From: CAJPQU01 sp052170475
GTDB taxonomy: Bacteria > Bacillota > Negativicutes > Selenomonadales > Selenomonadaceae
Reading direction: 5' to 3'
Length of the DNA stretch: 64,000 bases
Assembly (NCBI GenBank): GCA_052170475.1
Contig: JBQNAL010000002.1
Span: 62,001 to 126,000, forward strand
Under the pieces are notes generated by a model. That model saw only the letters and a program-made list of their open reading frames with translations. It was not told the origin of the DNA and ran no database searches. This document shows positions 41,261-48,979 of the stretch, piece by piece (position 1 is the first letter of the stretch; each line of letters starts with the position of its first letter). Position numbers and translations under genes: made by a program.

Positions 41261-42073
41261 ATGAAAAAGATTTTGATGATTTGCATGGTGTTGACGATGG
41301 CAATGGGGATTTTCGCGGGTTGCGGCGGCGATTCGAAAGCGCCTGCAGAGAAGAAAGACACCGGAAAAAAGATCGTGTTGGGGTTGGATGATAATTTCCC
41401 GCCGATGGGGTTTGTGGATGAGAGCAATAAGATTGTAGGCTTTGATATTGACGTAGCAAAAGAAGCGGCGAAGCGCATGGGCGGCGAAGTGGAGTTTAAG
41501 CCTATCGACTGGGCAAGCAAAGAGGCGGAACTCAAGAGCGGTCGGGTGGACATGTTATGGAATGGGCTGGACATCACACCGAAGCGGAAAGAGAATATTC
41601 TGTTCAGTGATCCCTACATGAACAATCGGTTCATCATTTTCCGGGCTGAAGGACACAATGAGGACATCAAGGATGAGGCGTCCTTGGCCGGTAAGGTCGT
41701 CGCGACACAGAGCGGCGGCGGGACGATTGAGGAGTATTTGGATGGAAAGCCGGAACTGACTGGCAGCTTTAAGGAATTTAAGAAGTATCAGGACTATTTA
41801 GCCGCTTTTATGGACTTGGAAAACGGTCGGATTGACGCTGTGGTCTGCGATGAAATCATCGGGCGTTATTACATGAGCAAGCATCCGAATAAATTGGCGG
41901 CCGTGGACGTCACGGTAGGGCCGGCAGCGCAGTTTGGCGTTGGCTTTAGAAAGGACGATCAGGCGCTGCGCGATAAGGTGCAAAAGGCTTTGGACGAAAT
42001 GCGCCAAGATGGGACACTGGCGAAAATTTCGCAGAAATGGTTTGCTGCGGATATAACGAAACTCACAAAATAG
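41261..42073 (+). CDS. Amino-acid ABC transporter substrate-binding lipoprotein
   Basis: 270 residues of the family-3 solute-binding type for polar amino acids. A lipoprotein signal ends in the lipobox IFAGC (Cys about 21), then a Lys/Asp linker, then the binding lobes (LGLDDNFPPMGFVDESNKIVGFDIDVAKEAAKR, LWNGLDITPKRKENILFSDPY, VCDEIIGRYY). It belongs with the permease and ATPase at 43250-44660 but is separated from them by an inverted gene. A terminator follows it. Confidence 0.92.
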   Translation: MKKILMICMVLTMAMGIFAGCGGDSKAPAEKKDTGKKIVLGLDDNFPPMGFVDESNKIVGFDIDVAKEAAKRMGGEVEFKPIDWASKEAELKSGRVDMLWNGLDITPKRKENILFSDPYMNNRFIIFRAEGHNEDIKDEASLAGKVVATQSGGGTIEEYLDGKPELTGSFKEFKKYQDYLAAFMDLENGRIDAVVCDEIIGRYYMSKHPNKLAAVDVTVGPAAQFGVGFRKDDQALRDKVQKALDEMRQDGTLAKISQKWFAADITKLTK

Positions 42074-42115
42074 CGGCGCGGATCACCTTTGGTGCATACG
42101 TGTGGCGAGGACAGG

Positions 42116-42163
42116 TTCACCCCTATCGGCTGCGGTGTCAGCAGGGATAGGGGTGAATTTTTT
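42116..42163 (+). terminator. Intrinsic terminator after the binding-protein gene
   Basis: A 12-bp perfect stem (TTCACCCCTATC / GATAGGGGTGAA) with an inner small stem, followed by six Ts. It lies 43 bases after the stop and 32 bases before the convergent deacetylase end. Confidence 0.93.
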
Positions 42164-42194
42164 AGCAGGGGAAAGAGATTTTTTGTTCGGGGGA

Positions 42195-43028
42195 TCAGGG
42201 GATGGGGATGAGGTTGGCTAGTCGCGGATAGCCGGCCTCTCGCAGTCCCGTTTGGAGGTGTTCCAGCGAGGCAACAAGCGTCGGGCAGATGAGCCGGAGT
42301 TTGAATCGCAGCAGGGTGTGGTCGTTGCTACCAAAGATCGGGATGCGCTGCAATGTATACATATTGTCGCCGGGGTGGTCGCTGCCCATGTCAACGGTGA
42401 AAGCGCCGCGATACCCAGCTGCGTTCAGCGCGTCGATCACCGTCTGGTCGTGACTGCCGCAGGGATAGGCCAAAAAGGTGACGGGAGAGCCCAATCGCCA
42501 TTCGATCGCGGCTTTAGAATCGACTACCTGTTTCTTGAGTTCTTCTGCGCTGGCGCAGGCAGTGAGATCTACATGGTTTAGGGTGTGGCTGCCAAATTCG
42601 ATGCCGTTTTGCCGCATGTCGAGCACTTCTTCCCATGTCAGGTAGTTGGGGTAGAGGCTCACATAATCGGTGATGAGGAAAATGGCGGCTTTCATGCCGT
42701 ATGCTTTCAAAATGGGATATGCGACGTCGTAGTTATCCCGATACCCGTCATCAAAGGTGAGGAGGACGGGCTTTTCGGGCAGGGCGGCTCCCTTTTCCAA
42801 AGCGTCGGCTAATTCTTGCATCGTGATGGTGTGATAGCCCTCCGAGGCTAGATATTCCATCTGCGCAGCGAATGCGTGTGAAGAGAGGGTGAGAGCGTTT
42901 TTGTCTCGGTCATTGATTTGATGGTAGTTGAGTACCGGGATGCCCGTTGGCTGGGTGCAGAGCGTGTAGGCAGTAGCGCCGATGATGAGGCACAGCGCGA
43001 GAAAGAGACGCGGCAAAAAGAATCGCAT
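42195..43028 (-). CDS. Polysaccharide deacetylase (NodB domain), membrane-anchored
   Basis: 277 residues from the ATG at 43028. An N-terminal hydrophobic signal-anchor (about 5-22) leads to an extracytoplasmic NodB domain: LNYHQI, the TFDDGYRDNYDVAYPIL metal-binding motif, GSHTLNHVDL (H..H) and FLAYPCGSHDQTV. Such enzymes remove acetyl groups from cell-surface polysaccharide or peptidoglycan. AAGGACGG is upstream on its strand. A longer frame back to 43271 would cross its own promoter, so the short start is preferred. It is the only minus-strand gene in the window. Confidence 0.9.
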   Translation of the reverse strand: MRFFLPRLFLALCLIIGATAYTLCTQPTGIPVLNYHQINDRDKNALTLSSHAFAAQMEYLASEGYHTITMQELADALEKGAALPEKPVLLTFDDGYRDNYDVAYPILKAYGMKAAIFLITDYVSLYPNYLTWEEVLDMRQNGIEFGSHTLNHVDLTACASAEELKKQVVDSKAAIEWRLGSPVTFLAYPCGSHDQTVIDALNAAGYRGAFTVDMGSDHPGDNMYTLQRIPIFGSNDHTLLRFKLRLICPTLVASLEHLQTGLREAGYPRLANLIPIP

Positions 43029-43082
43029 GGGAAAAACCGTCCTTATGAGAGATTCTGAAGATTTTCTGAAAGTCCATGGATC

Positions 43083-43111
43083 ATGATAAAACAAGGCGCG
43101 CGATCTGTCAA
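43083..43111 (-). promoter_or_regulatory. Promoter of the deacetylase gene
   Basis: On the minus strand: perfect TTGACA (43111-43106), a 17-bp spacer and TATCAT (43088-43083), five of six matches to TATAAT. Confidence 0.75.
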
Positions 43112-43171
43112 GCTGGCGGCTGAGAGAGTGCAAGATCGGTTTGGGATGGGGGAACATAGGGGGATGAGGGC

Positions 43172-43200
43172 TTGTGTTATCTTTGGGAGTACGGTAAAAT
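43172..43200 (+). promoter_or_regulatory. Promoter of the ABC permease-ATPase-MATE genes
   Basis: TTGTGT (43172-43177), a 17-bp spacer and TAAAAT (43195-43200), followed at once by the palindrome TGATATATCA (43200-43209), a possible operator. It is divergent from the deacetylase promoter about 60 bp away. Confidence 0.55.
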
Positions 43201-43249
43201 GATATATCATCGCTTTGCCGCTTTTTTGCGGTGAAGGAAGGAGCTTTCG

Positions 43250-43894
43250 ATGGAGAAATTTTTGGAAACAACGCTGTCCATTTGGGGCGGGGCGCAGGTC
43301 ACATTGCAAATTTTTCTGACTACTTTGGTTCTTTCTTTGCCTTTGGGGCTTTTGGCGGCGATGGCACGGCTCTCCAAGCTGCGGCTTTTGGGGCGGATGA
43401 TGGAAGTGTACATCTGGATCATGCGCGGTTCGCCTCTCATGTTGCAGCTTTTATTCGTCTACTTCGCCTTGCCCTTGGTGGGGATTCGCTTGGAACCTGT
43501 TCCCTCTGCACTTTTGGCGTTTGTGCTCAATTATGCCGCTTATTTTGCGGAGATTTTCCGTGCGGGGATTCAGTCCATCGAACGAGGGCAATATGAAGCG
43601 GCCAAAGCGCTTGGCATGACCTACGCACAGACGATGCGGCGGATCGTCTTGCCACAGATGATGTATCGGGTTTTACCGCCGGTGAGCAATGAGACGATCA
43701 ATTTAGTGAAGGATACTTCTTTGATTTATATTTTGGCGATGAACGATCTCTTGCGGGTCGCGCGTACGATTGTACAGCGGGATTTTGACATGACCGCATT
43801 TTTTATTGCCGGGGTCTTTTATCTCGTCATGACGGCGGTTCTGACGTGGATCTTTAAGAAAATGGAGGCGCATTATGGCCGATTTGACCTGTGA
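43250..43894 (+). CDS. Amino-acid ABC transporter permease
   Basis: 214 residues with about five transmembrane helices and the HisM/GlnP-type permease fold: MRGSPLMLQLLFVYFALP, YAAYFAEIFRAGIQSIERGQYEAAKALGM (the EAA loop that docks the ATPase) and the LPPVSNETINLVKDTSL segment. AAGGAAGGAG precedes the ATG. It overlaps the ATPase gene by 20 bases, so the two are coupled. Confidence 0.94.
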   Translation: MEKFLETTLSIWGGAQVTLQIFLTTLVLSLPLGLLAAMARLSKLRLLGRMMEVYIWIMRGSPLMLQLLFVYFALPLVGIRLEPVPSALLAFVLNYAAYFAEIFRAGIQSIERGQYEAAKALGMTYAQTMRRIVLPQMMYRVLPPVSNETINLVKDTSLIYILAMNDLLRVARTIVQRDFDMTAFFIAGVFYLVMTAVLTWIFKKMEAHYGRFDL

Positions 43895-44660
43895 TGCTGA
43901 CGTCATTCTTCGTGCTGCGGAGCTTCGTAAGCGCTTTGGCCGCCTCGAAGTCTTGAAGGGCGTCAGTTTTGAAGTACGGAGAGGGGAAGTGCTCGCCATC
44001 ATCGGCCCCTCTGGATCTGGGAAAAGTACGACGCTGCGCTGTTTGAACCATTTAGAGACCATTGACAGCGGCTCCATCGAGATCAAGGGCGAGGTTTTGG
44101 TGACAAGCGATGGTAAAGGGGCGGCGACCTACGCTGCCTCAGAGGTCATGCGCCGACTCTTGGGCTCCATGGGGATGGTGTTTCAGCAATTCAACTTATT
44201 TCCGCACATGACGGTGTTGGAGAATCTCTTGGAAGCGCCCATCCAGGTGAAGAAGGCCAAGCGGGATGCGATTTTACCGATGGCGGAAGAACTTTTGCGC
44301 AAGGTGGGGCTATACGATAAAAAGGATGTCTACCCTTCTCGGCTTTCGGGAGGGCAGCAGCAGCGGGTGGCGATTGCCCGCGCGCTTGCCATGGAGCCGG
44401 ACATCATGCTCTTTGATGAACCGACGTCGGCGCTGGATCCTGAACTGACGGGCGAAGTGCTGAAGACCATGCGAGAATTGGCAGCGGAACACATGACCAT
44501 GGTGGTGGTCACGCACGAAATGGCCTTTGCCCGCGAGGCGGCGAATCGCGTGATTTTCATGGCTGACGGGGGGATCGTGGAAGAGGGGGTGCCCGCGCGG
44601 ATTTTTGACTGTCCACGTGAGGCGCGGACGCAGCTGTTCTTACAAAACATGCTGAAATGA
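43875..44660 (+). CDS. Amino-acid ABC transporter ATP-binding protein
   Basis: 261 residues, GlnQ/HisP type. Walker A GPSGSGKSTTLR near residue 42, Q-loop VFQQFNLFPHMTVLEN, signature LSGGQQQRVAIARAL, Walker B IMLFDEPTSALDPE and the H-loop VVTHEMAFAREAANRV. A short insertion (about 75-95) precedes the Q-loop. It overlaps the permease upstream and the MATE gene downstream (ATGA). Confidence 0.95.
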   Translation: MADLTCDADVILRAAELRKRFGRLEVLKGVSFEVRRGEVLAIIGPSGSGKSTTLRCLNHLETIDSGSIEIKGEVLVTSDGKGAATYAASEVMRRLLGSMGMVFQQFNLFPHMTVLENLLEAPIQVKKAKRDAILPMAEELLRKVGLYDKKDVYPSRLSGGQQQRVAIARALAMEPDIMLFDEPTSALDPELTGEVLKTMRELAAEHMTMVVVTHEMAFAREAANRVIFMADGGIVEEGVPARIFDCPREARTQLFLQNMLK

Positions 44661-46006
44661 CGAAGCAGAAGGACATCATGGATCGCGCTTGTTTGGGCAA
44701 TCGACCGTTCTTTTCTTATACGATTCCCTCTATTTTTGCCATGTGGATGTTTGCCCTCTACACCATGGCTGACGGCTATTTTGTGGCCAATTATGTAGGC
44801 GAGATGGCCTTCAGTGCCGTCAATCTCTCGCTCCCCGTCATCACCAGTTTCTTTGCCTTGGGGATGCTTTTGAGTACAGGCACGCAGAGTAAAGTGGGAT
44901 TTTATTTGGGGCGTGGGGCGGTAAGGGCGGCGCGGGAAGTTTTCACTACGGGGATTTGCGCGTTGTTTTTGTGCGGGATTTTTTATACAGCGGCGCTTGG
45001 GCTTTTTTTAGATGATGTCGTTCGGCTCTTGGGGGCAGGCGCCATGATCTTTTCCATGGTGAAAGAATATTTGTGCATCCTGCTTCCCTTTGGCGTGTTT
45101 TTCATGACGACGTATCAGATGGAAACCTTGGCGAAGGTGGACGGGTTTCCGCGGTTTGCTGCGCTTTCGGTTTCGTTGGCTGGTTTGATCAATCTCGGGT
45201 TGGATTACTTATTCATCGTACACTTTTCCATGGGGCTTTGGGGCGCCGGATTGGCCACCGGCGTGGCACAGGTCGCCAGCACGGCATTGCTGTTGGCGCA
45301 TTTCTTTTGGCGGCGGGGGAAGCTCTATTTTGTCAAGACGATGCAGTTTTTCCAGTTGAAGCGTATCGTGTCCATCGGGGTAGGGGACGCGCTTGCAGAA
45401 ATGGCCATCGGCTATACCGTATTTTTATTCAATACGACGCTGCTGCGCTTGTTAGGGCAGAATGGCGTTATCGTCTATACCGTCATTTCCTACCTCTCCG
45501 TGTTCGTTCAGGTGACGATGACTGGTGTCGCCCAAGGCGTCGCGCCCTTATTTAGCATCGAGTACGGGCGGAGGGAGTTCGCTCGCATTTATAGCCTTCT
45601 TTGGCGTACGCTCGCTTTCGTTTCGTTGTTGGGGATTGGTTTTACCGTTGGCGTCTCGGCATTTTCCGTGCCGTTGGTGGATGTGTTTCTGGCGGAGGGG
45701 TCACGGCTGCACGGGGCGGCGGCCGATGGCCTCATGAAGTTTTCCCTGTCCTACCTCTTTATGGGGTATAATATTTTCTTGTTGTCTTTTTTTGCCAGTT
45801 TAGGGCGGGGCAGAATCGCTGCCGTGCTATCGTTTTTCCGAACGCCGGTGGCGATCACCATCGTGATGTTGGCTTATGAAAAATGGTGCGGAGGAGATGG
45901 CATTTGGTATGTGTTGGCGGTCGCGGAGGGCGTGACGCTGATCGTCGGAGGCATCCTTTTGAAACGGTTCCTTCGGGATGAACTGCCGATGGCCGTGCAT
46001 GGCTGA
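44657..46006 (+). CDS. MATE-family efflux transporter
   Basis: 449 residues, 12 predicted transmembrane helices in two homologous halves, MepA-like. N-terminal FFSYTIPSIFAMWMFALYTMADGYFVANYVG is typical, as are LINLGLDYLFIVHFSMGLWGAGLATG and a second-half VTMTGVAQGVAPLFSIEYGRRE. These export drugs or metabolites in exchange for Na+ or H+; the substrate is unknown. The ATGA overlap with an amino-acid ABC ATPase suggests co-expression. Confidence 0.9.
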   Translation: MTKQKDIMDRACLGNRPFFSYTIPSIFAMWMFALYTMADGYFVANYVGEMAFSAVNLSLPVITSFFALGMLLSTGTQSKVGFYLGRGAVRAAREVFTTGICALFLCGIFYTAALGLFLDDVVRLLGAGAMIFSMVKEYLCILLPFGVFFMTTYQMETLAKVDGFPRFAALSVSLAGLINLGLDYLFIVHFSMGLWGAGLATGVAQVASTALLLAHFFWRRGKLYFVKTMQFFQLKRIVSIGVGDALAEMAIGYTVFLFNTTLLRLLGQNGVIVYTVISYLSVFVQVTMTGVAQGVAPLFSIEYGRREFARIYSLLWRTLAFVSLLGIGFTVGVSAFSVPLVDVFLAEGSRLHGAAADGLMKFSLSYLFMGYNIFLLSFFASLGRGRIAAVLSFFRTPVAITIVMLAYEKWCGGDGIWYVLAVAEGVTLIVGGILLKRFLRDELPMAVHG

Positions 46007-46104
46007 CCTTTGGGATGAAGCCGCAGCATTTCCCAACGATGCGCGCGCCGCATGTCGTGGGAGGGGGCGTGGGGGAATTTTTCAGGACACGGCCTTTTCC
46101 TATT

Positions 46105-46131
46105 TCGACATTGGGGCAGATATGGTATACT
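46105..46131 (+). promoter_or_regulatory. Promoter of the mreB cluster
   Basis: An extended -10 (TGG then TATACT at 46126-46131) with TCGACA at 46105-46110, a 15-bp spacer. The predicted leader of about 130 nt contains an 8-bp hairpin (GAACCCAT 46152-46159 / ATGGGTTC 46171-46178). Confidence 0.55.
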
Positions 46132-46268
46132 GAAATGAAGTGTTTTAGGCAGAACCCATTGGGGAAAATGATGGGTTCGGTTCAAATGAAAGGGTTTCGT
46201 TTGCATGATCGGCGACCTGCCATCGTCGGGAACGATCAGGTGCTTTCAGGAAGGGGTATGGAAGGGCA

Positions 46269-47306
46269 ATGTGGAGTTTGTTTGGCGGATTTTCTCGTGA
46301 TATGGGGATTGATTTAGGGACGGCGAATACGCTGGTGCATGTGAAGGGGCGGGGAATTGTGCTGCGTGAGCCGTCTGTGGTGGCGATAAAGAGCGATAAC
46401 GGCGAAGTGCTGGCGGTGGGCGAGGAAGCGAAGCGCATGATCGGCCGGACGCCGGGGAATATCGTGGCGATTCGTCCGATGAAGGACGGCGTGATCGCAG
46501 ATTTTGACGTGACGCAGGCGATGCTGAAGTATTTCATTCGCAAGGCGATGAACTCTCGCTCGTTCATGCGCCCGCGCGTCGTGGTCGGCGTGCCTTCGGG
46601 TGTCACGGAAGTGGAAAAGCGCGCCGTCATCGACGCGGCGCAGCAAGCGGGGGCGCGGGAAGCGTATCTCATCGAGGAGCCGATGGCGGCCGCGATTGGC
46701 GCGGGTCTGCCGGTGGAAGACGCGACGGGCAGCATGGTGGTTGACATCGGTGGAGGCACGACGGAAATCGCCGTCATTTCCTTGGGCGGCATTGTCACCA
46801 GCCGGTCGATCCGCATCGGTGGAGACGAGATGGATTCGGCCATCGTGCAGTATGTCAAGCGGATGTATAATCTGATGATCGGGGAGCGGACGGCGGAGGA
46901 GATCAAGATCTCCATCGGCTCTGCCATCGTATCGGAGACGTCGGATCGGACGATGGACATTCGGGGGCGGGATCTTGTCAGCGGGCTTCCAAAGACGCTG
47001 AATATCAAGGCCAGCGAGATACGGGACGCGCTTCATGAGCCGGTGTATAAAATCATTGACGCCGTGAAGGGGACGCTCGAAAAGACGCCGCCGGAATTGG
47101 CGGCGGATGTGATGGATCATGGGATCATGATGACCGGTGGCGGGGCACTTTTAGCGAATTTGGATAAACTCCTCAGCAAGGAGACGGGAATGCCGGTTTT
47201 GGTGTCGGAGGATGCCTTGTCCTGCGTGGGGGAAGGCACGGGGAAATCCTTGGAGAATATTGAACTGTTGAAGCGCGTTGTCATGACGACGAAGAAGCTG
47301 AAATAA
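46269..47306 (+). CDS. mreB: Rod-shape actin homologue MreB
   Basis: MreB filaments guide side-wall peptidoglycan synthesis. 345 residues. Actin-fold phosphate loops: DMGIDLGTANTLVHVKGRGIVL near the N-terminus and MVVDIGGGTTEIAVISLGG near 157; adenosine motif MTGGGALLANLDKLL near 285. GGAAGGGC precedes the ATG. It is followed without a gap by mreC. Confidence 0.97.
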   Translation: MWSLFGGFSRDMGIDLGTANTLVHVKGRGIVLREPSVVAIKSDNGEVLAVGEEAKRMIGRTPGNIVAIRPMKDGVIADFDVTQAMLKYFIRKAMNSRSFMRPRVVVGVPSGVTEVEKRAVIDAAQQAGAREAYLIEEPMAAAIGAGLPVEDATGSMVVDIGGGTTEIAVISLGGIVTSRSIRIGGDEMDSAIVQYVKRMYNLMIGERTAEEIKISIGSAIVSETSDRTMDIRGRDLVSGLPKTLNIKASEIRDALHEPVYKIIDAVKGTLEKTPPELAADVMDHGIMMTGGGALLANLDKLLSKETGMPVLVSEDALSCVGEGTGKSLENIELLKRVVMTTKKLK

Positions 47307-48440
47307 ATGAGCAAGATAAAACGCGAGCCTGAGTCCGGGCGAAAAGTTTGGATTTTGGTTTTCGTTACGGTCAGTATCTTTTGCATCGTATTCTTTGCGG
47401 CTCGTGGGCGCTTTGTGACGCCCTGGGCGAGTGGGGCGGTCATCACGGCCTTGGCGCCCTTTCAGCGGGCTGCGACGTGGCTCGTTTCCAAAGTCAATGG
47501 AGGCTTGACGCGGTTTGAGGAGATCATGACCGTTTACGAGCAGAATCAACAGCTGCGCCGTGAGGTGGAGGAGCTTCGGGCGCAAAATATCAAGGCAGAG
47601 GAATTTTCCGCAGAGAATGTGCGCATGCGGGAGCTTTTGGGATATAAGAATTTAGCGACACAGTTCGATTTGGTGGTGGCGCGGGTCATTGGCCGCGAGG
47701 CGGCGACGTGGACGCGGATGATTGCCATTGACCGGGGTACACAGCACGGCATACAGAAGAATATGGCCGTTGTGACGGCGCGGGGCTTAGTGGGCGTGGT
47801 GACGGAGGCGGGGCTTCTCTCCTCGAAAGTGGAACTGATCCTCGATCCGCGCATTTCTGTGGGTGCGTTAGTCCAGCGGTCGCGCGTGGCCGGCATCGTG
47901 GAGGGCAATCCGGAGAACACCATTCAGCCGCGCTTGGTACACATCCCGCGCAATGAGGATATCGCCGAAGAGGACGTGATCGTTACCTCGGGATTCGGGG
48001 GCATCTATCCCAAGGGGATCGTGATTGGAAAAATTCACTCCATTCGCAATGATTCCACAGGACTGCTTCATTTGGCGGAGGTAGAAACGGCGGTAGATTT
48101 TCAGCGGTTAGAGGACGTTGCCGTCATCGTCGCTTCCCGTGAGGCGCCGCCGGAGCCGATTACACCGCCGCCGCAGACGCCGGGGACGGAGACCGACCCG
48201 CGCGGCGAACAGGCGACTTGGGCAGCGGCGGAGGCGGCGACGGAAGCGGCGCTCCGCCAAGCAGCGGAGGCATTTCAGAATGCGTCGCCCGCGGCAGCGC
48301 CGCCCTCACCTACGCCCTCTCCTGCGGTTTCTGAAACTGCGCCTTCGGCGATGAGTCGTGAGGTGACGGTGGCAGTACCGCCTTCACCAGAACCTCCCGC
48401 ACGTCCTTCCGTGCGCCCTGCGACGGAGAGAACGAGATGA
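47307..48440 (+). CDS. mreC: Cell-shape protein MreC
   Basis: MreC spans the membrane once (about 10-30) and contacts PBP2 outside. A coiled coil (about 65-110, VYEQNQQLRREVEELRAQN) precedes the beta-domain (VVARVIGREAATWTRMIAIDRG, GLVGVVTEAG, TSGFGGIYPKGIVIGKI). The last 90 residues are a Pro/Ala/Glu-rich extension absent from short MreC proteins; total 377. The ATG is directly after the mreB stop. It overlaps mreD by ATGA. Confidence 0.94.
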   Translation: MSKIKREPESGRKVWILVFVTVSIFCIVFFAARGRFVTPWASGAVITALAPFQRAATWLVSKVNGGLTRFEEIMTVYEQNQQLRREVEELRAQNIKAEEFSAENVRMRELLGYKNLATQFDLVVARVIGREAATWTRMIAIDRGTQHGIQKNMAVVTARGLVGVVTEAGLLSSKVELILDPRISVGALVQRSRVAGIVEGNPENTIQPRLVHIPRNEDIAEEDVIVTSGFGGIYPKGIVIGKIHSIRNDSTGLLHLAEVETAVDFQRLEDVAVIVASREAPPEPITPPPQTPGTETDPRGEQATWAAAEAATEAALRQAAEAFQNASPAAAPPSPTPSPAVSETAPSAMSREVTVAVPPSPEPPARPSVRPATERTR

Positions 48441-48934
48441 AACGTGTGACCGTTGGGATCTTCTTTGTACTCCTCCTCTATGTCGGACAGTCCTCGCTCC
48501 TTCCCTTCGTCGCTTTTCGCGGGGTCAGCGCCGATCTTTTGCTGTTGATGGTCGTTTCCGTCGCTTTTCTGCGTGGCGCGAAAGTGGGGGCGTTGGTTGG
48601 TTTTTTGGCTGGTCTTTTGCAGGATTTGGGGACGGGAACATTTTTTGGTGTCGATATCTTTGCGAAGATGATCATTGGCTACGGGTGCGGGTATTTTTCC
48701 CGCCGTCTTGTCAAAGAACAAATGATGCTACCTTTACTGGCGGTTTTGGCAGCGACCAGTTTGCAATACTTGATCTGGCTTCTTTTTTATTGGCTTTTAG
48801 GGTATTCGGTGCAGGTATGGGCGCATTGGCGTCATCTTTTGCTTCCCATGATGGCGCATAACGTCATCTTTGCACTGCCGGTTCATGTGGGCGTTTCTAA
48901 GTTTTTGGAATGGATGCAGGAAAAGAAGGGATGA
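48437..48934 (+). CDS. mreD: Cell-shape membrane protein MreD
   Basis: 165 residues with five to six hydrophobic helices. FRGVSADLLLLMVVSVAFLRGAKVGALVGFLAGLLQDLGTG is the family core, with GYGCGYFSRRL after it. MreD works with MreC and the elongation synthases. Assignment is by this core and position between mreC and the PBP2 gene. Confidence 0.92.
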   Translation: MKRVTVGIFFVLLLYVGQSSLLPFVAFRGVSADLLLLMVVSVAFLRGAKVGALVGFLAGLLQDLGTGTFFGVDIFAKMIIGYGCGYFSRRLVKEQMMLPLLAVLAATSLQYLIWLLFYWLLGYSVQVWAHWRHLLLPMMAHNVIFALPVHVGVSKFLEWMQEKKG

Positions 48935-48961
48935 GACACCGCTCGTCGGTGTCTTGCTTTT
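48934..48961 (+). terminator. Hairpin between mreD and the PBP2 gene
   Basis: An 8-bp perfect stem (AGACACCG / CGGTGTCT) with a 5-nt loop, followed by TGCTTTT. It begins at the mreD stop codon; the downstream gene starts about 20 bases later, so it may only partly terminate. Confidence 0.5.
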
Positions 48962-48979
48962 CGTACAGGGGCGATTTTC

